Assembly (NCBI GenBank): GCA_905221605.1
Contig: CAJNDS010000080.1
Coordinates: 512,455-576,454 of the forward strand
From: Symbiodinium natans
Taxonomy: Eukaryota; Sar; Dinophyceae; Suessiales; Symbiodiniaceae
Length of the DNA: 64,000 nt
Direction of reading: 5' to 3'
The position numbers and the translations under genes were made by a program. Shown one piece after another: positions 11,092 through 21,410 of the stretch. The first letter of the stretch is position 1. Every line of letters starts with the position of its first letter. Below the pieces are notes generated by a model, which was not told the origin of the DNA, did no database searches, and worked only from the letters and a program-made list of their open reading frames with translations.

Positions 11092-11144
11092 CGTGAGTAG
11101 CAGCCGTAAGTTTCATCTGCTCGAAGCTCCTCAAGTTTTGGCTT
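11092..11144 (-). CDS. Candidate exon, 53 nt, unknown protein
   Basis: 3' site ATACCCGACAG|AAG; 5' site CTCACG|GTTTTC. Phase 0 in, two bases over; KPKLEELRADETYGCYS. No telomere array touches this island directly. Confidence 0.48.
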
Positions 11145-11262
11145 CTGTCGGGTATTTGGGGGTGAAGGTTTGGGGTTGAGGGCTTAGAATTTAGGGAGTT
11201 TAGGTTTTAGGAGTTTAGGGTTTCGGGAGTTCAGGGTTTAGGGTTTGGGGTTTAGGGCCTAC

Positions 11263-11302
11263 CGAAGTTTGGGCGTGGAGGCCATTGGGAATGGGATAAG
11301 CC
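11263..11302 (-). CDS. Candidate exon, 40 nt, unknown protein
   Basis: 3' site CTTGCCCTCTAG|GG; 5' site AACTTCG|GTAGGC. Reads LIPFPMASTPKL with two bases over at each side. Alternative 3' AGs exist a few bases upstream. Confidence 0.36.
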
Positions 11303-12161
11303 CTAGAGGGCAAGTGGTCCAGATACCTTCGATCGGGATTCTAGTAGTACCGGGGTTAGAGCTTAGGGCTAGGGTAATTAGGGCTTAGGGCTTGGGGCTT
11401 TGGGCTTTGGGCTTAGGGCATAGGGCTGAGGGCTTAAGGCTTAGGGCTTAGGGTGTTTTTTAACCGCAATCGCCTGCGCTCAGCAAGAGCGCTGTCCGGT
11501 CTGTTTGGTGAAACAACCACAAAAGACACCCCGGGCCACGTCAAGGGCGTCACCACCACCACGCTCCACATCCACCAGCCAGGAGGTCGAAGCAGACACC
11601 GAGGAGGACATAGTTGAAGTAGACGCCGAGGAGCACGTATCAAGGACTCTTGGGAAGGACCCCTAACACTGTACTCCTAATCTACATGTCTAATATCATA
11701 GCAATATTGGCCTTTTATTGCATGAATATCTGCTGGACTGTGGTCTGGACTTCTCCGGGCCCCCAAACACATGGATGCAGGTAGACCAACGAATCAAGCT
11801 CCATACCGCAAGCTGGATTCCAGACCCCGAAGCTCACGAACTTTTCCTTCGAACGCAGCAGCTACTTGCTTTTCACTTCTTCTTGTCTTGTAGGTTTGCT
11901 TTGTCTTTTTGTTTTGTCGCTCATGTCTTTCTTGCTCTTGTTGGCAGGCTTCTCCTCTGCCTCTCTCTTCTTTCGCTTCTTGTATCCCTTGGTGTCGAGA
12001 TCGGGCGGGCGGAAGAATGCTGGCACCTCCATATGTCCCAGCCTCTACCTCTGCGGCGATGTCCTTCACCGCGGGCGTTAACGATGCTCGGGTTGCTTCT
12101 ACTGTAGCTTTGCCCGCAGCTGAGGCCTGGTTTTTCAGTCCGGATGGCATGCCAAAAAAAG

Positions 12162-12211
12162 GGGTACACACCAATTAGCCTTGTATTTTGAAGGCTAATT
12201 GGTGTGTACCC
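12162..12211. repeat. Perfect 21-bp hairpin, 8-nt loop
   Basis: GGGTACACACCAATTAGCCTT at 12162-12182 is the exact complement of 12191-12211; the loop is GTATTTTG. It lies just beyond the last coding-like frame of the decayed block. It could be a foldback transposon end or a terminator-like RNA hairpin. Confidence 0.85.
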
Positions 12212-12214
12212 TTG

Positions 12215-12700
12215 TTTTCCCGCTTTGGCCCCCCAAGGCGCCAAGCTTGGATTCAGTCATCCACCCCACCTCACCTGAAAAGGGGCACGCCAGCTCCACT
12301 CCGGCACCACCGTGAGACCACCGTGAGGAAACACGAAACGGGTCTTTAAAGGCAAACGTTAATCGCGTTCACCCCAGATGCCTTTCTCCTTCCGGAACCT
12401 GGAATGGCCGCGCCAGCACCATTCACTGCAGAAATTTATCTAAAACAAGAACTAGACAGCAAATGCTTTTGGATGGGGGGCGATTGGCTGCCGTTTCTGG
12501 GAGGATAATATCTGATCAGCATGAGTGACGCTCCTGAGCGCAAGACGTGACTCACAGCGTGAACGTTCACAAGCAGGTGTCAAGTTGCGCATTAAAGCCA
12601 ACGTGGGCTTGACCTCAAGACTTCCTGTTTAGGGACATTTTAGGGGTACCTTGTCAGGGGTTCGCCCCAGTGCCTTAGAACGTAGAGAACGTTGTAGTCC
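12215..12700. other. No gene seen
   Basis: Moderate GC, no repeats and no convincing frame on either strand. Confidence 0.4.
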
Positions 12701-15251
12701 CAGATTCACCACCAAGCTGCCCACTCTCTCCCCCACCCAACCAGCTGGACCTGGCCGCTCCACTCGTGGTCTGCCGCCGCCACGATACGATGGAGGTCAC
12801 TCTCTGCACGCTCCACCTCATCATCAAACCCCACCATCTCCCCACTTCCCATCACGGGGTCCACCACGTCCTGCCCGTTGCCACTCGTAGTCTCCATCGC
12901 CAGAGGGTGCGCCCGAAGTCGTTGCCACACCCCCGCTGGGCACAGAGGATCTCCGCGGTGACCTAGACCTGACGGGCGCCGTGATCTGTCCCTCCCTGCG
13001 CGCGATGCGGGCCAGGCGGTCATTGCGGACCACAATATCTGGAATCAACGCCCTGACCCAACCTCCTTTGCCACAACACCCCCAAGTTTCCCAGAATTTG
13101 CAAAATCATCCAAGCTTCAGGTTGTGCTGGTACCAGCTTCTCCCAGGAAGCCGGGTCGAAACCGCGGGCTTCCCAGTAGGTCTGGGCATCGCCAGAAGGG
13201 TCGACAGAAAGGATCCCGCCACCGGTGCGGCGCAGACGGTCCTCCCAGCGCTTGCCGCAGTCCGCAGTGCTACTTGGACCATGCCACGACAAGTTAAGAA
13301 CCAGTGAGTGCTCCTCCAGGCCCCCGAAGAGGTCCCTGGCGGCCCCCTTTTTCGCAGCGCCGCAAGCAAGGAGCACGTTGGCTCCTTGCTGCGTGGGCCG
13401 CCAGACCAATCCACCGAGCACATCCCCGCTATCCCCATCAAAAGTGATGGAGATGCGGGATGTGTCGAAATCGCCGCTCAAGCGCTCTCTGGGATTTCCA
13501 CCCCACGACGCCCCAAAACCTCCTCCTCAACACGTCGTAGGATCCGCAGCAGGAAGAGCGCACCCTCTGTTTCCTCCTCCACCCAACGTCGAACACCGCA
13601 GCGAAGTTCAGGAGCCACCCCCTCCACCCTATGTCGTGCAATGCGCTCACGCATCTCGTCCAGCACCACGTCGACCTCCCCTTGTGCGTCCTCCAGTTGT
13701 CGAGCCTCATTGATCCTCCTCATGACAATCAGCAGTGGTCAGGCATTCGTGGCACACCAAGAGCCGCCTCCTCTTTGATCTTGAGGTGTCGGCGTACGGT
13801 GGCAGCCTTTCCACCCTCCCGTCTTGTCATGTCAGCACACGCGTTGAAGGTCGGATTGATCGGAACTCGATCGCAAGGAACTACAACGTGCCGTCTTGAA
13901 CCGACGGGTGACGACTTCCCCTTCTCATCCTCGCACTTGGCGAACCCTTCCCAAGACTTGCGCCGCCTCCACAGCCTGTTGAACTTCTTGAGGTATGCAG
14001 AAGCGACCTCTTCGGAGAAGGGGGGAATGTCCTTGGTCAGAGCCTTCTTGCGTGCCACCATGGCGATCATGCACAAAGGACTCCGGGACCTCAGGCAAAC
14101 CCCTCTTGACACCTTGAAGGAGCGCCCAAAAGACGTTGGAGCTCCGACAAGAGGTGCCACGAGAAGCAAGCAGGCTTCGCATGCGTTGGCGGATCCCTCC
14201 CTTCCATGGGAGTACATCTTGGGATCCAGCACGGCCTTTCCACCATCTCTGGATTGCCGACGGAGCATCAGGCAGTTCCATCCTCAGGAACTTCGCCATG
14301 AGCGCCGCCGTCAGCCCTTTGGCCGCTTTGCACGCCTGAGCTGGCGTCTCAGCCATCGAGAAGATGGAGAGGAATTCAGAATAGGAGGAGAGCGCCTTCG
14401 CATTTCCCATGTCGCGACAATACAAATTGTCGGCATCGGAAAGGACCGGATAGGACGTCATGTACGTTCCTGATGAAGCAGAAGGCAAAATGGGCTTTCC
14501 ACAACCCTTCGCTCCCCTCCCAGCCGGTTGTCCAGTCGTCCTGCAAAGCGAGAGCTGCTACTCCGAAGAGCTCCCGCACACTGGGGACTTCTGGAGCTGT
14601 GAGACCGTTCTCACGCCGGTTTCCTTTGAACGTCCGAAGACGGGCTCCTCCAAGTGAAAGACACAAAGAAGCATGTCCATCGTAGTCATGCCGGTCTCAA
14701 ACAGGTTTAGGGTTTGGGGTTTAGGGTTTAGGGTTTAGGTTTATTTAGGGACCCCAGTCTTGACGTTCATATTTGGTCCCACTGCCCGCGCGGCTAGGGA
14801 CCCCGGCCGTGTCAGCAAGACCAGGAAAGTCGGTGGAGCTTTCGCTGCTTTCGCTGCTTTCGCTGCCCTACAAGCTTTCAGCAGTGCAGGGATGGACTGT
14901 GCAGGGCGCCAGGGTTTAGGGTTTAGGGTTTAGGGTTTAGGGTTTAGGGTTTAGGGTTTAGGGTTAGCACGGCACAGCCATTTCGACAACATGAGCCCAA
15001 GTCGTTCCGGAGCCTCTGCACCTGGACCACGCATGAAACCACAAGTGAAAGCCCGCCGAAGCCTGATCCCAGGCTAGGAAGGTTCAGGGTAGGGATGGGG
15101 TTTAGGGTCTAGGGTTTAGGGTTTAGGGTCTAGGGCCTAGGGTTTAGGGTTCAGGGTTTAGGGCTTAGGGTTTAGGGTGCCTGAACATGATCCTCTTGAA
15201 CCCAAACAAGGGAGGATGTAATGTCTCCCAAGGCCCGACCCGGCAGGGTGC

Positions 15252-15314
15252 CTTTTGGGCTTCTCCCGACTCTGGTGCTTGGGAGCTGGTGGAGTTCTGA
15301 CCATCAGCTTGATC
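15252..15314 (-). CDS. Candidate exon, 63 nt, duplicated exon copy 1
   Basis: 3' site GGCTTCCGGCAG|GAT; 5' site CAAAAG|GCACCC (GC). Phase 0/0, 21 codons: DQADGQNSTSS then QAPESGEAQK. It aligns with exon 16272-16325 in peptide and at both splice sites, so the pair looks like a tandem exon duplication. That supports minus-strand coding here. Confidence 0.62.
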
Positions 15315-15350
15315 CTGCCGGAAGCCATGTTCGGCGAGGGAGGTCGTGAG

Positions 15351-15513
15351 GGTTTAGGGTTTAGGGTTTAGGGTATAGGGTTTAGGGCTTAGGGCTTATA
15401 GGGTTTAGGGTTTAGGGTTTAGGGTTTAGGGTTTAGGGTTTAGGGTTTAGGGTTTAGGGTTTAGGGTTTAGGGTTTAGGGTTTAGGGTTTAGGGTTTAGG
15501 GTTTAGGGTTTAG
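15351..15513. repeat. TTTAGGG array
   Basis: More than twenty units, nearly perfect in the second half. Confidence 0.95.
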
Positions 15514-16271
15514 AGGTGGGAGCTGTGACGAGCAGAAACTACGAAGCACACTTTTGGATCTCTAGGCGTTAAGGGGGTCAAGGCCTGCGGAGTAAGAAAA
15601 GTCAGAAACAAAGCCTCCCTATTTAGGGGGTTTGGTACTGGGCTCTACAACAAAGGATACTAAGACAAGGAGGTGTGACCTGGCTGTACACGATACACTC
15701 CTAACCAGGTGATATTTCACAAGGGTTTAGGGTTTAGGGTTCAGGGTTTAGGGCTTGAAGAGGAAGGCTGCTGGGACCGTAGCTCCCGCTCCCAACATCA
15801 GAACTCATGTTTTGGTATCACTGCACCCTCACCCCAGCCCAGGACTTGGACCCTAATTTACGGGCCTTAATGACTACAACATATATATATATATACACAT
15901 ATTTTATTTTTTTTTGGGGGGGGTACGAGTCCGTGAGGGAATACGACTTAGTTATTAAGTGATTATTCCGACCCCTGTATTACATAATACGCAGCCTTAT
16001 CGGGTTCATGGGACTTCAAAGAAGACGGCGCGTCTTGGGGGGGGGGGGGGAGCTTCTTGCTCGGAGTTCCAAAGCCGTGAAGGGCTTGCTAACAGCATCC
16101 ATGATAGCTAGCCCTTTCGGCTTTCTTTGCCGCAGTTGGTAGCAGTGGTAGTCTCAGTTTAGGGTTCAGGGCTTCGGGGTTTGGGGTCCAGGGAGGGTTT
16201 AGGGTTTAGGGTTTAGGGGGTTGACAGGTTTCATAGGGCTATCGGGCTTATAGGCTTTATGATATCGGTGC

Positions 16272-16325
16272 CTTTGGGGCTTCATCCGACCCGGGAGCCG
16301 AGTTCTCATTGCCATCGGCTTCGTC
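16272..16325 (-). CDS. Candidate exon, 54 nt, duplicated exon copy 2
   Basis: 3' site CATCTTCCAGCAG|GAC; 5' site CCAAAG|GCACCG (GC). Phase 0/0: DEADGNENSAPGSDEAPK. Same start, acidic Ser/Pro-rich body, Ala-Pro or Ala-Gln before Lys, and same AAG|GCACC junction as 15252-15314. Confidence 0.62.
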
Positions 16326-16342
16326 CTGCTGGAAGATGTCGG

Positions 16343-16478
16343 GCTTAGGGTTTCACCCTAAACCCTAAACCCTAAAACCCTAAACCGTAAAGCCTAAACC
16401 CCAAAACCCGAAACCATAAACCCTAAACCCTAAACCCTAAACCCTAAACCCTAAACCCTAAACCCTAAACCCTAAACC
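16343..16478. repeat. CCCTAAA array
   Basis: About eighteen units, left part degenerate, right part perfect. Immediately right of exon 16272-16325 on +. Confidence 0.93.
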
Positions 16479-16603
16479 TTGGGTTGCTGCGTATTCCCAA
16501 AGTTGGAGGGGGGGGGAAAAGTTGCTGGGTCTCTCTCGGGTCTCTCCCTCTCTCACTTTTGGAGCTGATGACCCCGGATAAGATGCCCAGGGTCTAGGCT
16601 CTA

Positions 16604-16880
16604 GGGTTTAGGGTTAGGGTTTAGGGTTTAGGGTTTAGGGTTTAGGGTTTAGGGTTTAGGGTTTAGGGTTTAGGGTTTAGGGTTTAGGGTTTAGGGTTTA
16701 GGGTTTAGGGTTTAGGGTTTAGGGTTTAGGGTTTAGGGTTTAGGCGTTAGGGTTTAGGGTTTAGGGTTTAGGGTTTAGGGTTTAGGGTTTAGGGTTTAGG
16801 GTTTAGGGTTTAGGGTTTAGGGTTTAGGGTTTAGGGTTTAGGGTTTAGGGTTTAGGGTTTAGGGTTTAGGGTTTAGGGTT
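16604..16880. repeat. TTTAGGG array, ~39 units
   Basis: 277 bp of almost uninterrupted TTTAGGG, one of the longest pure arrays here. It abuts the 5' splice site of exon 16886-16949, so in gene sense that intron starts GCCCCAACCCTAAA and is nearly all CCCTAAA. Confidence 0.96.
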
Positions 16881-16885
16881 GGGGC

Positions 16886-16949
16886 CTCCGCAGTTCGTAC
16901 TTGGGCTTTGTCCATGTAGCAGCGATGCTTCCACCAAGGGTCCATGTAC
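16886..16949 (-). CDS. Candidate exon, 64 nt, unknown protein
   Basis: 3' site TCTTCCCTATTTAG|G; 5' site TGCGGAG|GCCCCA (GC). One base, then YMDPWWKHRC...KAQVRTAE with a repeated Tyr-Met-Asp. Unlike most islands it has TTTAGGG on its + left. Confidence 0.58.
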
Positions 16950-17160
16950 CTAAATAGGGAAGACTTGGGCCCTTAAACCTCCCATAACAGGGCATTTGGG
17001 GCCCCAGGTATATAGGAATGAGGTAACCCTAAACCCTAAGCCCTAAACCCTAAACCCTAAACCCTAAACCCTTTTGGGCTTCCATTTCAAGGCCCCCGGC
17101 ACCCAAAGCCCAGATCCCGACATCCCCCTAAAACTCCAGAAACTGAAGCCCAGGAGGACC

Positions 17161-17222
17161 CAAACCCTAAACCCTAAACCCTAAACCCTAAACCCTAAAC
17201 CCTAAACCCTAAACCCTAAACC
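17161..17222. repeat. CCCTAAA array
   Basis: Nine perfect units; a smaller block at 17025-17070 lies to its left. Confidence 0.93.
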
Positions 17223-17414
17223 CCGGGAGGAGCCAAAGTCCAAACCCGATCAGTCCTTGAAGACAACCGTAAACGGCTGGAGTTTTTCGCAGATTTTTCT
17301 GTTTTGAGCAGGGAGCCCCCCCCCCCCCCCCCAAAAGAAAAAAAAAAAAGAAGAGATAATGGGCCTCCACCGTAACCCCAAGCCTCTATAGAGGACAACG
17401 CACTGCCCCCTCAC

Positions 17415-17457
17415 CTCTTTCGCCTCTGCCGAGTCGGAGTCGGGGGGCTTGGCTTCC
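17415..17457 (-). CDS. Candidate exon, 43 nt, unknown protein
   Basis: 3' site CGTGGGCCAG|G; 5' site AAAGAG|GTGAGG (GT, full consensus). One base, then EAKPPDSDSAEAKE, acidic low-complexity. Confidence 0.56.
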
Positions 17458-17505
17458 CTGGCCCACGAAGCATGTGATGAGCGAACGTGGGGTTAGGATA
17501 AGGCA

Positions 17506-17575
17506 CATACATACATGGATACATACATACGTACGTACATACATACATACGTATATATATATATATATATATACA
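17506..17575. repeat. ACAT/AT microsatellite
   Basis: (ACAT)n, ACGT and (AT)n runs. Confidence 0.9.
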
Positions 17576-18033
17576 CACCCTAAACACTAAACCCTACATC
17601 CCTAAACCCGAAACCCTAAACCCTAAACCCTAATTTTCTGCTGGCAAACTGGACGAAGAAGCCAAGGAAGCCAAGCTCGTATACAAGCAGTTGCATCTTG
17701 GGGATTCCCAGGCCGGTTCTTGCCCGGTTTAGGGTTTAGGGTTTAGGGAACATGCGAGGCTTTTGATTCGGGGCTTTTGGAGGGGAGTTGGGGGGGGGGG
17801 GGGGGGGGGAGTTGGGGGGGGAGATTAGGGTTTAGGGATTTAGGTTTGGGGGTTTAGGGACTCAGAGACTTCGGGCTTGGGAGATGGACAACTTACAAGG
17901 TCCAAGGGTTGGTTTGAAGGGTTCAGGGTTTAGGGTTCAGGGTTCAGGGTTCAGGGTTTAGGGTTTAGGGTTTAGGGGTAGCTAGAAGCAAGGCAAGCTG
18001 CCCCCCGCCCCCTGGTGCTTCTTCAGCTAGGCT

Positions 18034-18189
18034 GCCCAGTAACCTAGGCTTAACAAGGGTACCCCATTTTTTGCTTAGAGGGGTTTATAAGGGAACCTAG
18101 GGTTTAGGGTTTAGGGTTTAGGGTTTAGGGTTTAGGGTTTAGGGTTAAACCCCCCAAAAAGGGAATAAGGGTACTACTGGGCATCCTAG
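18034..18189. mobile_element. Family D foldback element with TTTAGGG insert
   Basis: Nearly the same sequence as 4640-4745 (GCCCAGTAACCTAGG ... ACTACTGGGCATCCTAG) but interrupted after GGGAACCTA by about seven TTTAGGG units (18098-18147). Comparison with the uninterrupted copy shows the telomere-type repeat was gained inside the element. Confidence 0.72.
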
Positions 18190-18632
18190 TCAGGCTTTTC
18201 CCATGCTCTTCCGACGCTCGCAGCCGCGCAATCACCCTACCTTCTGGCAAAGAAGTGCGAAAGCCGAAACCTTCAACGCTTGCGCAACCATGAGAACCTG
18301 CCCCTGAAAAAAGAGCGGGGGCGACCGCCGAAGAACCACCGAGCATTCTGACCCCGGACATTGTCAAACCTAACTTGAACTCCACATCTCTCTCCCCTGC
18401 CTTGGTATCAGAATCGCGAGCTGCCACACGGAAAACCCTCAAACTGACCCTGAATCCCACCGGGCCCTAAACCCTGAACCCTAAACCCCAAATCCTAAAC
18501 CCTAAACCCTCAAGCCCCCTGTAACTTGACATTATTCCAAAAAATCCAAAACAGAAACTCCTCGAAACTCCCCGAAACTTCCCCGGACCTGAACCCTTCA
18601 TAATTTCAATAAGTCCCAAACTGCAACTCGAC

Positions 18633-18704
18633 CCCGGAATCCGTGGAGCAGCAGGGGATTGGCCTCATCAGCTGCGCAATGGCGGGGCCGTAGCCTGTCT
18701 TCGC
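18633..18704 (-). CDS. Candidate exon, 72 nt, unknown protein
   Basis: 3' site AGCTTCCACCAG|GCG; 5' site TCCGGG|GTCGAG. Phase 0/0, 24 codons: AKTGYGPAIAQLMRP...CCSTDSG. TTTAGGG 18723-18788 follows on + right. Confidence 0.6.
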
Positions 18705-18936
18705 CTGGTGGAAGCTACAGGTTAGGGTTTAGGGTTTAGGGTTTAGGGTTTAGGGTTTAGGGTTTAGGGTTTAGGGTTTAGGGTTTAGGGCTGAAAAGGG
18801 TGTTAGGGTGTTAGGGCTAAATGTTTTGGGGCTCCCTAAATCCTAAACTCTAAGCCCTTACACCCTAAACCCTGAGCCCTAAACAGATTGCGGCTCTGAC
18901 CCCTCATCCGACAACCCCCGTAGAACAGAAAAAACA

Positions 18937-19064
18937 CTTGGAGGTTCATGGTACTCATTAACCAGCTACAACTGTACTTATAACCCACTTATCAGCACCT
19001 TAAGTGCCCTAGTATGGTTATAGGTACGGTTAGAACTGGTTCATAAGTACCATGAACCTGCAAG
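18937..19064. mobile_element. Foldback element, family C
   Basis: About 128 bp with inverted ends CTTGGAGGTTCATGGTACT and AGTACCATGAACCTGCAAG. Middle rich in ACTTATAAC and GGTTATAGG. Second copy at 29866-29986. Confidence 0.72.
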
Positions 19065-20690
19065 GAGGGTCACTTGGTGGCAAGGCAAATGCCTTGTTGG
19101 ATGTTTTGAGGGGATAAGGGGCTTGTGGTTCAGGGGTTTAGGGTTGAGGGTTTAGAGTTTGGGTTTTAGGGTTTTGTGGGCTTTCAGGGGTCCTGAAGGA
19201 CTTCGCACCAGTGCCGGAGGCCAGCAGGGGCTTTATTCAGGAAACATCGGGAGGGTCTTGTGGCGAGAGTCGCCACACCAACAGTGAGAAGTCCCTTGAA
19301 GGGATATGGGCCTTAAAAACTCCACAGCCAAGCCTGAAACTGAGCCCCTTTTTGATCGAACCACGCGGAACAACCCTAAACCCTAAACCCTAAACCCTAA
19401 ACCCTAAACCCTAAACCCTAAACCCTAAACCTGAGCCCTGATAAACTCTGAAAGCCCTAAGATCTCCACAAGCCCTCCGAGATCTGTAAATCCTTTGTCT
19501 AGGACGGCTCTCAAATTAACACCTTCTGACAAACTATGCCTGCATAAAGACGACCCCGAAGGCCTGCCTAGTAAATGATAAACCCTATTAAGCCCTAAAC
19601 CTTAAACTCTAAGCCCTAAACCCTAAACCCTAAGCCCTAAGCCCTAAGCCCTAAACCCCAAACCCTAAACCCCCTATCCCAAAGGCCCAGTTTCTATTCG
19701 ACAGTGTTTCGGGGTCTCCTGGCCCGGCTGCTGCAGGCGCTTGAGCAGGAGCCTCGAGGGAAATGGGTTAGGGTTTGGGGTTTGGGGTTTAGGGTTTAGG
19801 GTTTAGGGCTTGGGGTTTAGGGTTTAGGATCTAGGGCTTAGGGTCTAGGGTTTGTGGTTTGGGGTTTAGGGCGCCCATGTCAAGACCTTGAGGCCTACAT
19901 GGACCCTGAAAGGTTTATGGTCCATGTACCGAAATCATGATCCTGGTAGCATAGGGGTACATGATGCCTGTCTTCGGATTCATGTAGGGTTTAGGGTTTA
20001 GGGTTTAGGGTTTAGGGTTTAGGGTGTAGGGTTTAGGGTTTAGGGTTTAGGGTATACCCTCGCACTAAATCCTCAACCCATAGGGGGATGATCCCAATCT
20101 AAGGATGCAGTCGGCTCCCAAGGCAGGGCTTCGGGATGTGGTGGGCTGAGGGCTAGGAGTGTCGCGTGTAGGGCGGCGGCAAATCTAAGGGCACCTTGGA
20201 TGCTGCGTTTTAGGGTTATAGGGTTCAGGGTTTAGGGTTTAGCGTTTGGGGTTTTCTATACTCCCCTTAGACTTCAAGTAGTGCCAGCCAATTTCGGTGC
20301 AGGAGGCTTCTGCTCCCAACAGCACCAAGTAAGAAATAGAGTGTGAAACCCAGGAACCAATCCAAAGCCAAACAAAACACAACGCAAATTTCGCGTTCTC
20401 CAAGATGCCGGGTCGTGCTTAACAGCCTGCCACCACCCCCAATTACCCAGGGCATCCCTACTCCCCTTAGAAACTTAATAATAAACAATAGTTTTTTAAT
20501 ATCCTCTTGGGTTTTATATAATTTCCATGGGGGATATAGTTTTCCTGAATCCCGAGAACCCTACACCCTGAACCTTCACGGCCTAAACCCTAAACCCTAT
20601 AAACCCTAAACCCTAAACCTTAAACCCTAAACCCCTAAACCCTCAACCCTAAACCCCATAAGCCCTAAAGCCAGGGTCCTTTATCCAAAC

Positions 20691-20721
20691 AAGTTCGCTG
20701 CCGTGCCCGACCTCTTCTTGG
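20691..20721 (-). CDS. Candidate exon, 31 nt, unknown protein
   Basis: 3' site TCCGCTCTTCCCGCAG|CC, one of the strongest in the window; 5' site GCGAACTT|GTTTGG. Reads KKRSGTAAN. Very short. Confidence 0.4.
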
Positions 20722-20938
20722 CTGCGGGAAGAGCGGACTTAGCCTCCCACAGCCAAGGCCGGAGGGTCCACGGATGGGGCTAAGCGGTTTCGGGGGTTTA
20801 GGGTTTAGGGTTTAGGGTTTAGGGTTTAGGGTTTAGGGTTTAGGGCCTTCATGGAAGTAGCAGCATAGGGTCTATTATGAATCCCAATTCTTAAGGGGCA
20901 CGCTGTAGTTATGTAACATTGATAATATTGATCTCCTA

Positions 20939-21099
20939 GACCCAGGAGTAACATAGGAACAAAAAGCGGGCCCTTTTTGGTTTCAAGGGGATACCCTAAA
21001 CCCTAAACCCTAAACCCTAAACCCTAAACCCTAAACCCTAAAGATCATAAGGGAACCACAACCCTAAAAAAGGAAATAAGGGCCTACTCCGGGTCCTAG
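20939..21099. mobile_element. Family D foldback element with CCCTAAA insert
   Basis: Begins GACCCAGGAGTAACATAGGA, ends CTACTCCGGGTCCTAG. After CAAGGGGATA it is interrupted by CCCTAAA units (20994-21042), then resumes GATCATAAGGGAACC. The insert is in the opposite orientation to that of 18034-18189 and lies a few bases from the corresponding site. Confidence 0.7.
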
Positions 21100-21144
21100 T
21101 CTCTGTTGACGTCGGCTGCCGAGCCAGGGCCCGACACCCTCTCG

Positions 21145-21268
21145 AGCCCTAAACCCTAAACCCTAAACCCTAAACCCTAAACCCTAAACCCTAAACCCTA
21201 AACCCTAAACCCTAAACCCTAAACCCTAACCCTAAACCCTAAACCCTAAACCCTAAACCCTAAACCCT
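21145..21268. repeat. CCCTAAA array
   Basis: About eighteen units left of exon 21280-21336. Confidence 0.95.
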
Positions 21269-21279
21269 CTCAAGCTTGC

Positions 21280-21336
21280 CTGCTCAGGGCGCTCCGCGCT
21301 GTACTCGCTGCGGATGCGGGCTGCCTCCTCCAACTC
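21280..21336 (-). CDS. Candidate exon, 57 nt, unknown protein
   Basis: 3' site CCTTTCGATCAG|GAG; 5' site GAGCAG|GCAAGC (GC with a strong GCAAG consensus). Phase 0/0: ELEEAARIRSEYSAERPEQ, charged and probably helical. Lies between a CCCTAAA and a TTTAGGG array. Confidence 0.64.
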
Positions 21337-21356
21337 CTGATCGAAAGGCTCGGTTT

Positions 21357-21410
21357 CGGGTTTAGGGTTTAGGGTTTAGGGTTTAGGGTTTAGGGTTTAG
21401 GGTGGTTTAG
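21357..21410. repeat. TTTAGGG array
   Basis: Seven units, right flank of exon 21280-21336. Confidence 0.93.

Larger units (their letters stand above)
11794..14666 (-). pseudogene. Decayed minus-strand coding block, unknown family
   Basis: A 2.9-kb stretch free of telomere repeats. Minus-strand open frames follow one another in shifting frames: 14666-14376, 14488-13925, 14268-13729, 13723-13478, 13481-13020, 13035-12706 and 12174-11794. Recognisably protein-like parts include SEFLSIFSMAETPAQACKAA, FSEEVASAYLKKFNRLWRRR and LVWRPTQQGANVLLACGAAK, each giving out where another frame takes over. This looks like a once continuous gene or retroelement ORF broken by frameshifts. No diagnostic motif (RT, protease, integrase, zinc knuckle) was found. 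Alternatively it is a normal gene with introns I cannot place. The + strand frames over it are antisense shadows. Confidence 0.45.

Noticed and set aside
13631-14473. 280-aa frame on +
   Set aside because: Antisense to several better minus-strand frames in the decayed block. Arg/Ser/His-rich composition typical of an antiframe.
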